From positions 91,503 through 155,502 of the forward strand of contig JAFUWF010000023.1 of the NCBI GenBank assembly GCA_017483575.1: a stretch of 64,000 nt of DNA, read 5' to 3'. How positions within the stretch are numbered: the stretch's first letter is position 1; every line of letters starts with the position of its first letter. The stretch comes from Bacteroidales bacterium (GTDB lineage: Bacteria > Bacteroidota > Bacteroidia > Bacteroidales > P3). Both the position numbers and the translations under genes were made by a program. This document shows, piece after piece, positions 35,662-43,565 of this stretch. Under the pieces are notes generated by a model that ran no database searches, was not told the DNA's origin, and saw only the letters and a program-made list of their open reading frames with translations.

Positions 35662-36651
35662 TTATTCCCGTGGGTGTTTCAGGATAAGCAACAACGGCAG
35701 ATGGTCGCTCAGGCCACCCTCATAGCGTGGACCTTGGAAGGTACGCATCGGTCGCGAGCCCGTATGGCCGATGTCGTCGGTCACAAGATGGGCAAACTGA
35801 ATCAGTTTCAGCTTCTTCACCTGCCAAGGCTCGTCCGCCAGCAGGAACACCTGGTCGATATATCGCCACTCGCCTTGGTATTTGTGACTGCCCATGCCGT
35901 TCGGCAGACGGTAGATGAGGTTGCGTATGCCGTCAACGCTGACACTGTCGTCACCGAAGCCCATCCCCTCAGCGATGGCCTGCTCGTCGGCGGTGGTGTT
36001 CATGTCGCCTATCGCCACAACGGCTGCCGTAGGATGCTTCTCCTTCAGCTCGAGCATCAGGCTGCGCACCCTGCGGGCGATAGCCAGCCTCCGCACATCG
36101 GCCTCCTCGCCGCCCTTCTTCGACGGCCAATGGTTCACCAGCAGGCACAGGCTGTCGCCTTCGGCGGTAACGCCTTCCACCATAAGGATATCCCTCGTGA
36201 AGAATCCTTCGGTGCTGTCGCTGACACGCACAGGGCGCGAGTTGGTAACCGTAAAGCGGTCGGCCCGGTAGATGAGCGCCACGTCGATGCCTCGGCGGTC
36301 GGGTGAGTCGTAATGCACATAGCGGTAGTGGGCCTTGGCCAACGGCGTACTCTGGCAGAGTTCACGAAGGACGTATTTGTTTTCCACCTCGGCCAGGCCA
36401 ACAACATCGGGCAAGTCCATCATCAACAACGTTTTGTAGATACCATGAAGCTTCTTGATGAGGCGGTGGCGGGTCCAGTGCTTCTCGCCCTCGGGGGTGA
36501 ACTCGTCGTCGTTGGTCTTGGGGTCGTCGCGGGTGTCAAAAAGGTTCTCCACGTTCCACCAGGCGGCGGTGAACGTGGATGTGGATGATACCTCCTGGGC
36601 ATTGGCGGACATCGTCATCATCAGCAGACAGATTATTGCAAATTGTTTCAT
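35662..36651 (-). CDS. secreted endonuclease/exonuclease/phosphatase-fold protein
   Basis: 329 residues, signal peptide MKQFAIICLLMMTMSANAQ. EEP motifs: WWNVENLFDTRDDP, VGLAEVENKYVL (metal-binding Glu), LLVNHWPSKKGG, AIGDMNTTADE and GLSDHLPLLL (Asp-His). The family holds nucleases and phosphoesterases; Bacteroidota secreted members often resemble DNase or inositol-phosphatase types. Substrate unknown. First gene of the operon with the propeller/AraC pieces. Confidence 0.85.
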   Translation of the reverse strand: MKQFAIICLLMMTMSANAQEVSSTSTFTAAWWNVENLFDTRDDPKTNDDEFTPEGEKHWTRHRLIKKLHGIYKTLLMMDLPDVVGLAEVENKYVLRELCQSTPLAKAHYRYVHYDSPDRRGIDVALIYRADRFTVTNSRPVRVSDSTEGFFTRDILMVEGVTAEGDSLCLLVNHWPSKKGGEEADVRRLAIARRVRSLMLELKEKHPTAAVVAIGDMNTTADEQAIAEGMGFGDDSVSVDGIRNLIYRLPNGMGSHKYQGEWRYIDQVFLLADEPWQVKKLKLIQFAHLVTDDIGHTGSRPMRTFQGPRYEGGLSDHLPLLLILKHPRE

Positions 36652-36659
36652 TCTATTAA

Positions 36660-36710
36660 GAGGAAACGCCTACGGCGTAGATTCCTACCCGTAGGGGTTT
36701 CCTTTTTTAA
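36660..36710. repeat. palindromic CTACGGGTAGG repeat
   Basis: GGAAACGCCTACGG at the left pairs with CCCGTAGGGGTTTCC at the right (one mismatch), followed by T6 on the plus strand. A half of the same motif (CCTACGGGTAGGGG orientation) occurs in the infC N-terminus at about 16632-16651. Confidence 0.65.
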
Positions 36711-36757
36711 TAGCAAAACAGCATCAAATCAAGCTTTTACTCCGTATTGGGTTTCTG

Positions 36758-38872
36758 TTACTCTTCTTCAGGACAGTTGATTTGTGTATATGTTTCAATA
36801 ATCACTTCCCCGTCCTCATCAAACATGGGATTTCCGTTCTCATCGACCATGGGTCTCTCCATAATCACAGTATCGCAAACCATTTCGGCCACAGTCTCTT
36901 CACTTGACGACTGGCACTGCCAGGGCCAGCTGTGCGCCACCAGGCGATAGCCAACAACGAACACGGCGGCAAGGATGACAATCCAGATGAGGCATTTCTT
37001 CCACCAGGCCATCTTCTTGTCGGCCAGCGGGTCTTTGCCGACGACCTTGGGGAACTTAGCCATGGAGGTCAGCGTGGCGCCGAAAGTGGTGTTGATCCTC
37101 ACCACCGAGTTGATGGCCCAGCCGTTGGCGTTCAGCAGGGGTCCGATGTTGCGCTTGCGCAGCTTGAGCCAGGCCAGCAGCATGGAGGGACCGCTGATGA
37201 AGATGACGATGGCAGCCACCAAGAGGATGATGTTGTACCACTTGGCGGTGACGAAGCCACCCAGCGCGGCCAGCGCGCCGCCGATGGCACCGATGGCCAG
37301 ACCGATGGCGGCGAAGATACCGGCGAACTTGGCGATGTCGAACATCTGGGCCTTCTTCTCGTCGGCCTTGGCGGCAGCGTCGGCGGCCTCCTCTTGCTTG
37401 GTGGTGAGGGTCGTCGTGGTCTCGTCGGCCTTGGCGGTCATGTTCTCAAACTGCTTGCTCTCCTTCTCCTCGGCGCTCTTGGTAATCTTCTCGGTAATCC
37501 AGTTGCCGAACTTGCGGTAGGGGCTCCAAAAAGCCTGACGGATGGAGATGGGATTGTCTACAATCTTGGTGATGGTGGCGTCCCAGTCGTTGCCTTCGCG
37601 GTCGTAGAAAACGGCGTTCTTGCCCTCGTGGAGGTCCTTCACGTCGCCGTCGGTCAAAGCGGCGGCAATGTCCATCTCCTTGCCCAGCACCTTGCTGACG
37701 CAGTGGCAGTACAGCAGATACAGGCCGCTCTTGCCGGCGGTGGCCATGTGCTTGGACATGTCGGTCACCTTGACGCAGAGTTCACAGCTGCGCTGGTCAA
37801 TGAAGAGCACACCGGCCTGGAAGATAGCCTCCGTATTGGGAGCACGGTTATAGAAGTCTTTGAACACAACGAAGTTGCGCAGCAGCTTGAAGAAGTCGCG
37901 GCAGAGGCGCAGCAGCTTCTCCACGGGCTCTATGGCGGCGCCGTGGGTCTTCAGCATCTCGGCCACGGCCTCGTTCATGGCGGTCTCGCCGGCGGCCTTC
38001 CAGGCCGTGTAGGCATCCACCTTGGCCAGCACGCCGTTCCACTCCTCCTCGCTGATGCTCTCCTTACCGGCAAAGTCTACATCCAGCACCAATGCCTTCA
38101 GCGTGGCAAAGGCACCCTGCCAGGCGGGGTTGATGCCGCCGTTCAGGGGCAGCAGGGCATCCTTCGTCGGACGCGCCAGGGGGTAGTCGGCAATTTCGGC
38201 GGTGCTGTCGGCCAGGTTGCCGGAGCTGATGGCAGCCACCTTTTCCACCTGCACGTCGAGCACTCCGGAGGTCTCCTCGTCGAACTGCACCAGCTTGCAA
38301 CGCATGAAGTAGTCGGCCACCTTGGCGCGCAGGGAATTCACCGCGGCCTCAGCATCATCGCTCTTCTCGCCGTAGGGGGGCTCGAAGGGGTCGGGATTGG
38401 CAGCCGTGTACTCGGCTTTGCACTTCTCCTCGTATCCGGCCATGTATTCGGCCACATCAGCCAGCGTGATGCTCTCTTTCTCAGCACCCAACTGCTTGAG
38501 GATGAGCCTAGCAGAGTCGAGGACTTCCTTACCCTCGTCGGTATCGGCCTGCACCTGGCTGAAGTCGATGCTGTCCTTGCCCTCGAGGAGGTAGTTCATA
38601 TCCTTCAGCAACTTGGTGAGCCATTGCGAGGCGGCCACCACCTCGTTCACACGGATGCGGCCGTCGTTGTTGGAGTCCATCAGACGGAGCGTCTTCTCAT
38701 CGAATTCCAAGCCGCTCACTGGACAGCTCAGCACCGTCCACAGCTTCTGGTCCAGTTCATTCAGGTGCGCCACATCGGCACCCGTCTCGATGTTGACACG
38801 CGTCACACCGCCCACGGTACTGAATTTCCACTCGTAGGCGTCCTTACCCATCAGTTTGTTGATCTTTGCCAT
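36758..38872 (-). CDS. membrane protein with a cytoplasmic-side EF-hand
   Basis: 704 residues, no signal peptide. Residues 66-77 (DSNNDGRIRVNE) fit the EF-hand calcium loop at positions 1,3,5,7,9,12. A long helical region follows, then a coiled-coil/Ala-Lys-rich stretch (about 485-525), two TM segments near 535-590 (AGIFAAIGLAIGAIGGALAA, IILLVAAIVIFISG) and one near 650 (CLIWIVILAAVFVVGYRL), with an acidic tail. I do not recognise a named family beyond large hypothetical proteins of Bacteroidota. Promoter at 38961-38968; monocistronic. Possibly a calcium-responsive envelope protein. Confidence 0.7.
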   Translation of the reverse strand: MAKINKLMGKDAYEWKFSTVGGVTRVNIETGADVAHLNELDQKLWTVLSCPVSGLEFDEKTLRLMDSNNDGRIRVNEVVAASQWLTKLLKDMNYLLEGKDSIDFSQVQADTDEGKEVLDSARLILKQLGAEKESITLADVAEYMAGYEEKCKAEYTAANPDPFEPPYGEKSDDAEAAVNSLRAKVADYFMRCKLVQFDEETSGVLDVQVEKVAAISSGNLADSTAEIADYPLARPTKDALLPLNGGINPAWQGAFATLKALVLDVDFAGKESISEEEWNGVLAKVDAYTAWKAAGETAMNEAVAEMLKTHGAAIEPVEKLLRLCRDFFKLLRNFVVFKDFYNRAPNTEAIFQAGVLFIDQRSCELCVKVTDMSKHMATAGKSGLYLLYCHCVSKVLGKEMDIAAALTDGDVKDLHEGKNAVFYDREGNDWDATITKIVDNPISIRQAFWSPYRKFGNWITEKITKSAEEKESKQFENMTAKADETTTTLTTKQEEAADAAAKADEKKAQMFDIAKFAGIFAAIGLAIGAIGGALAALGGFVTAKWYNIILLVAAIVIFISGPSMLLAWLKLRKRNIGPLLNANGWAINSVVRINTTFGATLTSMAKFPKVVGKDPLADKKMAWWKKCLIWIVILAAVFVVGYRLVAHSWPWQCQSSSEETVAEMVCDTVIMERPMVDENGNPMFDEDGEVIIETYTQINCPEEE

Positions 38873-38960
38873 AAATATTTTGTTTTAATTATTATTAACA
38901 CATGCATTAAAACCTAACTGCCAGTTGGTTGCAAACAACCGTCCCGACAATCTCCACCTG

Positions 38961-38968
38961 CAAAGATA
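38961..38968 (-). promoter_or_regulatory. -7 box for the EF-hand protein
   Basis: TATCTTTG on the minus strand, about 90 bp upstream of the ATG at 38872. Confidence 0.6.
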
Positions 38969-39065
38969 ACCATTTTCCGCGACACATACAAGCATCGGCG
39001 AAAACTTTTTTTCAAACAGCGGATGATCTTTCTTCTGTCGGCGAATTAAACGAATCGAGCGAATC

Positions 39066-39983
39066 TCACTTGATCCTCCACGACACGCCCAGGCGGGCAG
39101 CGAGGGCGGAATGGCCCTCGTAGAAGTCATAGCCTTGGTGGTAGGCGGCGGAAGCCGTGAGCTGGAACGCGGGCGATGCCTGGAAGGTAGCCTCAAGGCG
39201 GCCGCCGTAGTTCTCCACCACGGCGCCGAGCATCAGGCGGTCCGTGGCCAGCCAGCCTGCGTCGAGGGAGAAGAGCAGGTCGGCATCGCCCACGGTGTTG
39301 GCGGTGCGCTCGCGGTGGTTCCACTCGTAGGCCAGCGAGTAGTCGAGCACCCAGCGGTCGCCCAGACGGTTGCGGAACTGCAGGCCCAGCAGGGGCGAGA
39401 ACTCGTGGCGGTCATCAGGCGTGGGGAGGTTCATGTTGGAGCTGAACTGCGTGGTGTGGAACAGAGGCACGGCGAGGCGCGTGAGGAAGGTGACCTGCGG
39501 CATCCATCCCCTACCCTCGAAGAGCTGCATGCGCGCCGCCAGGGTGGGCACCACGGTGACGGAGCGGCCGCTGACGGAGAAGTTGTCGAGAGTCGGCGGG
39601 TAGCGAAGGACGGCGGACGGGCTGATGATTTCGTCGTCGTTCGACGTGAAGAGCGCCCCGAAGCCGAGGGAGACCTCAATGCCCATGCCGAGGCCCACGC
39701 GCAGGCGAGCGTCGGGAATGAGCGAGCGGGAGGTGATGTCGGTGCTGCCATTGGCGCCGTAATCGTTGTCGACGCCTAAACGACTGAGGCCGAAGCATCC
39801 GTCGAGCATTATGCCTCCCAACGGCAGCACGTTGGCGCCGCTGTTGGCAAAAAGGGGATTCTCGTCGCGCGGCTGGGTGGGTTGTAGGGACACGGTCTGC
39901 GCATGGGAGGTGGCAATGCCCACGAGGGTGAAGACAGCGAGGACGGCGAGGGCGCAGAAGAGGGGTTTATTGCTCTGTTTCAT
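39066..39983 (-). CDS. outer-membrane channel-like protein (sigma operon gene 4)
   Basis: 305 residues with a signal peptide (ALAVLAVFTLVGIATSHAQ). A beta-rich body with RDENPLFANSGANVLPLGG, and alternating strands ending SALAARLGVSWRIK, resembles MetA/phenol-degradation-type transporter barrels (PF13557-like). Last gene of the ECF sigma operon, 32 nt after the previous barrel gene. Substrate unknown. Confidence 0.7.
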   Translation of the reverse strand: MKQSNKPLFCALAVLAVFTLVGIATSHAQTVSLQPTQPRDENPLFANSGANVLPLGGIMLDGCFGLSRLGVDNDYGANGSTDITSRSLIPDARLRVGLGMGIEVSLGFGALFTSNDDEIISPSAVLRYPPTLDNFSVSGRSVTVVPTLAARMQLFEGRGWMPQVTFLTRLAVPLFHTTQFSSNMNLPTPDDRHEFSPLLGLQFRNRLGDRWVLDYSLAYEWNHRERTANTVGDADLLFSLDAGWLATDRLMLGAVVENYGGRLEATFQASPAFQLTASAAYHQGYDFYEGHSALAARLGVSWRIK

Positions 39984-40015
39984 AGTGATATGCTGGTCTT
40001 ATTACGGTTATACGA

Positions 40016-40756
40016 TTAGAGGAAGAAGGTCATGCCGAAGGTGTGGAGGCGGTCGCCGGTGACGGCGTCCTCGTAGGTGGGCAGGAGGTCGGCGAAGAAG
40101 CGGACGCCGTGGAGGAGGCCGAGGCGCGAGGTGGAGACGGTGAGGCCCACTTCGAGCTTCCAAGGCAGGAGGAAGTCGCCCTCGCCGGTGTACTCGTCGG
40201 AGCCGATGCTGGTGTTGCTACCCGTGCGGGTGACATCGGTCTCGGTGATGGAGACGTGGCGTGTGAGGGCATAGCCAGCGAAGATGTCGGCGCTGAGGAT
40301 GAGGTGGTTGGGGTGGTGGGAGAAGGGGTGCCAGTTGACCTGGAGGGGGATGCCGAGGTAGCCGAAGAAGGCGTGGGCATGCTGCGTGGAGGTCTCGGGC
40401 ACGGTGGGGAAGTCGAGGCCGTCGGCGGTGGTGGCCACGCGGTAGTAGAGGGGCGACCAGAGGAACATATATTTAAGGCCGCCGCTGAGGGTCCAGTGGG
40501 GGGTGAGGTTGTGGTATATCACCAGCGGTATCTCTAGGCGGAAGTCGTACTTGGAGTAGTAGGGCGAGGTCTCGTCGCTGGCGAGCAGCGAGGCGCCGGC
40601 CTGGATGCCCAGGTTGAGCTGGATGCGGGGGCGGTTCTCCCAGCAGGTGTCGCAGGGGGAGCTGTCGAGGCTGTCGGCGACGGCGAGGCTGTCGGCCTGG
40701 GCGCGGAGGCCTAGGGAGAGGCCTAGTGTGGCGATAAACAGGGCTATACGTTTCAT
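40016..40756 (-). CDS. outer-membrane beta-barrel protein (sigma operon gene 3)
   Basis: 246 residues from ATG 40756 (MKRIALFIATLGLSLGLRAQ signal); 15 upstream codons are in the spacer. The PorT/OmpA-like barrel has strands with alternating polarity (FRLEIPLVIYHNLTPHWTLSGGLKY) and a Cys pair just after the signal (SPCDTCWE). It lies 25 nt after the membrane protein of the sigma operon, so expression is probably under the ECF factor. Confidence 0.75.
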   Translation of the reverse strand: MKRIALFIATLGLSLGLRAQADSLAVADSLDSSPCDTCWENRPRIQLNLGIQAGASLLASDETSPYYSKYDFRLEIPLVIYHNLTPHWTLSGGLKYMFLWSPLYYRVATTADGLDFPTVPETSTQHAHAFFGYLGIPLQVNWHPFSHHPNHLILSADIFAGYALTRHVSITETDVTRTGSNTSIGSDEYTGEGDFLLPWKLEVGLTVSTSRLGLLHGVRFFADLLPTYEDAVTGDRLHTFGMTFFL

Positions 40757-40781
40757 GACTATGGTGTTTTTTGTTTTCGTA

Positions 40782-41495
40782 CTACAATATTCTGATGGCA
40801 AGTGTGGTGCCGTTCATCTCGTCGGGCTCGACGGGGCTGAAGAGGCTGCGCCAGAAGCTGGTGCGGCGGGGCTGAGGGGCTTCTTCCTGGGGTGCAGGGG
40901 TGGTTTGGGCCAGGGCGGGAGGTTCGGGGAAGGCGATGGGTTCGGGTTCAGGGACAATGGCGGGGATTTCCTCGGCCAGGAGGGGTTCTTCGACTATTGT
41001 GGCGGGTTCGGGGTCGGGTTCGGGCAATTCCACAGCTTCGCTCACAGCAATCTCCTCTGCGACTACGGCAACAGCGGGACGTTGGGGGCGACACACTCCT
41101 CCACCACCGCTGTCGCGGTGGTCCCCCTCCCCTAACTTAGGGGAGGAGCTGGATAGTGTATCACCGAGGACGGTGGTGGTGGGGCCAGGGACGGCGGTGA
41201 CGGGGTCGGCCTGGGCCACCATGGGGCCGGCGGCGCCACCATCGATGGGCATGATCCAGATGCGCACGGCGGTGAGGATGAAGAAGAGCAGGCAGGCGAC
41301 AGCGGCCAGACGCGGCAGCCAGAGGGGAACCACGCGCCGGCGGCGCTCGTTCTCCACTTTCCGTTCTCTAGGCTCCGTTTCCGAAAGGCGGTCAATCATG
41401 GCGCCCAGCTCTTCGCGGCGACGGGCGTCGCGGCCAGCGTGCTCGAAGGAGGCGAGCAACTCGTCGAGTTCGGGGGGATGGTTATTGGTTTTCAT
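40782..41495 (-). CDS. single-TM protein paired with the ECF sigma factor (putative anti-sigma)
   Basis: 237 residues: charged cytoplasmic N-terminus (1-58), one TM (about 60-82, WLPRLAAVACLLFFILTAVRI), then a Pro/Glu-rich extracytoplasmic tail. It overlaps the sigma gene by 14 nt, the usual arrangement for an anti-sigma factor, though the zinc-finger HxxxCxxC is absent. Residues ~115-135 (LSSSSPKLGEGDHRDSGGGG) come from a palindromic element inserted in frame (41092-41152). Followed by two barrel genes. Confidence 0.7.
   Translation of the reverse strand: MKTNNHPPELDELLASFEHAGRDARRREELGAMIDRLSETEPRERKVENERRRRVVPLWLPRLAAVACLLFFILTAVRIWIMPIDGGAAGPMVAQADPVTAVPGPTTTVLGDTLSSSSPKLGEGDHRDSGGGGVCRPQRPAVAVVAEEIAVSEAVELPEPDPEPATIVEEPLLAEEIPAIVPEPEPIAFPEPPALAQTTPAPQEEAPQPRRTSFWRSLFSPVEPDEMNGTTLAIRIL
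41092..41152. repeat. single palindromic element (SSPKLGE family) inside a gene
   Basis: CACACTCCTCC start, hairpin 1 CCACCGC-tgtc-GCGGTGG, hairpin 2 CTCCCCTAACTTAGGGGAG, end GAGCTGG: same plan as the elements at 18.7 and 28.1 kb but with yet another hairpin-1 stem. No inverted partner was found. Confidence 0.85.
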
Positions 41496-41979
41496 ATTTC
41501 AATATCATTTGTTTCAGTGAACTATAAGCACGCGAGAGGAGCGTGTAGACGTTACCCTCGCTGATGGCCATGTGATGAGCAATGGCAGGGGTGTCGAGGG
41601 CGTCGAAATGGCGCAGGCGGACAGCTTGGGCCTGACGCTCGGGGAGGCGGTCGAGGAGACGCAGAGCCAGCTGGAGGCGTTCCTCGGCGGCAGTACAATC
41701 TTCATCGGCAAGAGCCAATGTACGTTCGTCGATTTGTTTCGTGGGTCTGCGCTTGCGCAGAACATCCACGCAGCGACGCTTGACGAGGGTGATACACCAC
41801 GCCTCGGCGCTGGCCACGGAGGCGAGGCGCTCACGGTCGTTCCAAAGGGCGACAAAACAGTCCTGCACCACGTCGGCGGCATCGTCCTCGTTGCCGAGCA
41901 GGCTCTCGGCCATGCGTTGCATGGCGGGCTGCAGGGGCAGGTAGGTGTCTTTGAACAGGGTTGTTTCGTCGCGTTTCAT
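41482..41979 (-). CDS. ECF-type RNA polymerase sigma factor
   Basis: 165 residues. Region 2 (MAESLLGNEDDAADVVQDCFVALWNDR) and region 4 (LPERQAQAVRLRHFDALDTPAIAHHMAISEGNVYTLLSRAYSSLKQM) are complete. It likely directs RNA polymerase to envelope genes, including the two barrels downstream. First gene of a four-gene unit (sigma, TM protein, two barrels). No standard TAnnTTTG box is visible upstream, consistent with autoregulation. Confidence 0.92.
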   Translation of the reverse strand: MKRDETTLFKDTYLPLQPAMQRMAESLLGNEDDAADVVQDCFVALWNDRERLASVASAEAWCITLVKRRCVDVLRKRRPTKQIDERTLALADEDCTAAEERLQLALRLLDRLPERQAQAVRLRHFDALDTPAIAHHMAISEGNVYTLLSRAYSSLKQMILKYENQ

Positions 41980-42033
41980 ACCATGTAGTCGCAGACGATG
42001 GGGAAATCTTACACTGGAGAGTGAAATTATTTT

Positions 42034-42078
42034 CTAGATTATCTAGAATCTCTAGATCCTCTAGTTAATCTAGAAAAG
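42034..42078. repeat. CTAG array with 9-bp period (5 units)
   Basis: CTAGATTAT, CTAGAATCT, CTAGATCCT, CTAGTTAAT, CTAGAAAAG, each exactly 9 bp. The array includes the last codons and stop of aroQ (stop at 42065). Confidence 0.85.
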
Positions 42079-42484
42079 ATTTTATGGCCAGCTCGTAGCC
42101 TTTGAGGCCGAGGCCGCAGATCATGCCACGGCAGGCGGAGGTAATGTAGGAATGGTGACGGTATTCCTCGCGGGCGAAGATGTTGGAGAGGTGCACCTCG
42201 ACCTTTGTAGCCGGGACAGCGAGGAGGGCGTCGCGCAGGGCGATGGATGTATGGCTGTAGCCACCGAGGTTGACGACGAGGCCGTCGGCCGTGAAGCCCA
42301 CATGCTGGATGCGGCTGATGAGTTCGCCTTCAACATTGCTCTGGTAGTAGCATATCTCCACTTCGGGGAACATGTCGCGGAGGGTTCCGAGGTACTGCTC
42401 CATGGTGACGGAGCCATAGACCTCGGGCTCGCGGAGGCCGGTAAGGTTAAGGTTGGGACCGTTGATGATTTCTATTTTCTTCAT
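42065..42484 (-). CDS. aroQ: type II 3-dehydroquinate dehydratase
   Basis: 139 residues, full length. Third step of the shikimate pathway. Active-site residues visible: Tyr23 in REPEVYG, Asn72/His78 in VNLGGYSHTS, His98 in VEVHLSN, and AREEYRHHS. N-terminus KIEIINGPNLNLTG is diagnostic. It lies 27 nt downstream of the methyltransferase gene, so probably co-transcribed. Its 3' end merges into the 9-bp CTAG array. Confidence 0.96.
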   Translation of the reverse strand: MKKIEIINGPNLNLTGLREPEVYGSVTMEQYLGTLRDMFPEVEICYYQSNVEGELISRIQHVGFTADGLVVNLGGYSHTSIALRDALLAVPATKVEVHLSNIFAREEYRHHSYITSACRGMICGLGLKGYELAIKSFLD

Positions 42485-42511
42485 GTTATCATGAACGGAA
42501 AAAACGCGCCA

Positions 42512-43492
42512 TTATTGCACCTTTTGCCCCACGAAATCAAAAAAAGATGTGCGCGATCGGCACTCGAGGACGATGAAGGGAGCAAGCCAATGTGTCAACG
42601 GCAGGAACAGCAGCACGTTGAGCAGGCGCGAGACGATGCCTTTGATACCGCTACGGTGGGTGTTATAAAAACCCTTGCGGACAACCAGCCGAGTGCCATA
42701 GGGCGAGAGGCGGCGACGATAATCGGAGATGGGCAATATGCGTTCCGTCCAGCTACCGGTGGCAGGGTCGCAGGTGTTGTATCGGTCCTTGAGGAAATGA
42801 GGCAAAGTGGTTTTCACGGCCTTCAACACATCGTCGTAGACAAGACCTCGGGTGTGCTGCGACCAAAAGACGGCTTCAGGGAACGACATCGTGGGGAACT
42901 GGGCCCGGATAAAATCACATCGTTGGGAACAGAAAACAGATTCATCCTCCTTCATAACACGATGCAGGCGACGTTTGATCCAAGGGTTGTAGGGGGTGGA
43001 ACCCGTAGTGAAGAGCATCGGCATGTCGGGATTGACGGCATAGAGGTCGGCGAAGAAGTCCTCGAGGCGATAGATGTGTTCGATGACGTCCATGCCGAGC
43101 ACGACATCGGGACGAACGGCGTTTTCCTCGCACCACCGGCGAAGGTCGGCGGAATCACCGGTGAGCACCACATCGGGGCCTTCCCCAACCGTCGCAGAAA
43201 CAGCCTTGACAGCTTCGGCAGCCTGGGGGTTGACATCGACATATATTACCTTTCCAACGCCGCTACGTTTGGCAGCCATACTGAGAAACCCATGCCCGCC
43301 ACCATAATCGACCAGCGTCACGTCGGCAGGCACCTTTGCAGCAGCACCTAGCGCCCGGCGGAGGCAGCAGCCGTAAATGTCCATGTAGTAGTCGATGCTG
43401 GGGAGCATGCGAATGATGTAGCTGCGGCTGTAGTCGCTCAAAGGGAGCGCGCCGTAGTCGAGGGATTTCAATATAGCGGTAAGACCTTTCAC
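42512..43492 (-). CDS. class I SAM-dependent methyltransferase
   Basis: 326 residues from a GTG at 43492, the only start after the gdhA terminator; the open frame to 43603 runs back through that terminator. SAM-binding motif I TLVDYGGGHGFLS, then KVIYVDVNPQ (acidic residue after beta-2) and PDVVLGMDVIEHIY (motif typical of class I methyltransferases). The C-terminal region past 220 is family-specific. Substrate unknown; perhaps a small molecule or lipid. It precedes aroQ by 27 nt. Confidence 0.8.
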   Translation of the reverse strand: MKGLTAILKSLDYGALPLSDYSRSYIIRMLPSIDYYMDIYGCCLRRALGAAAKVPADVTLVDYGGGHGFLSMAAKRSGVGKVIYVDVNPQAAEAVKAVSATVGEGPDVVLTGDSADLRRWCEENAVRPDVVLGMDVIEHIYRLEDFFADLYAVNPDMPMLFTTGSTPYNPWIKRRLHRVMKEDESVFCSQRCDFIRAQFPTMSFPEAVFWSQHTRGLVYDDVLKAVKTTLPHFLKDRYNTCDPATGSWTERILPISDYRRRLSPYGTRLVVRKGFYNTHRSGIKGIVSRLLNVLLFLPLTHWLAPFIVLECRSRTSFFDFVGQKVQ

Positions 43493-43501
43493 GCAATAGA
43501 G

Positions 43502-43540
43502 AAAAAAAAGAAAGCCGCTCCGCGTGCGCGAAGCGGCTTT
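43502..43540 (-). terminator. terminator of gdhA
   Basis: AAAGCCGCT paired with AGCGGCTTT, with inner CGCG-tg-CGCG, then a T-rich tract on the minus strand. Confidence 0.9.
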
Positions 43541-43565
43541 GCTATTGTAGATTCCTAGAGAATCA

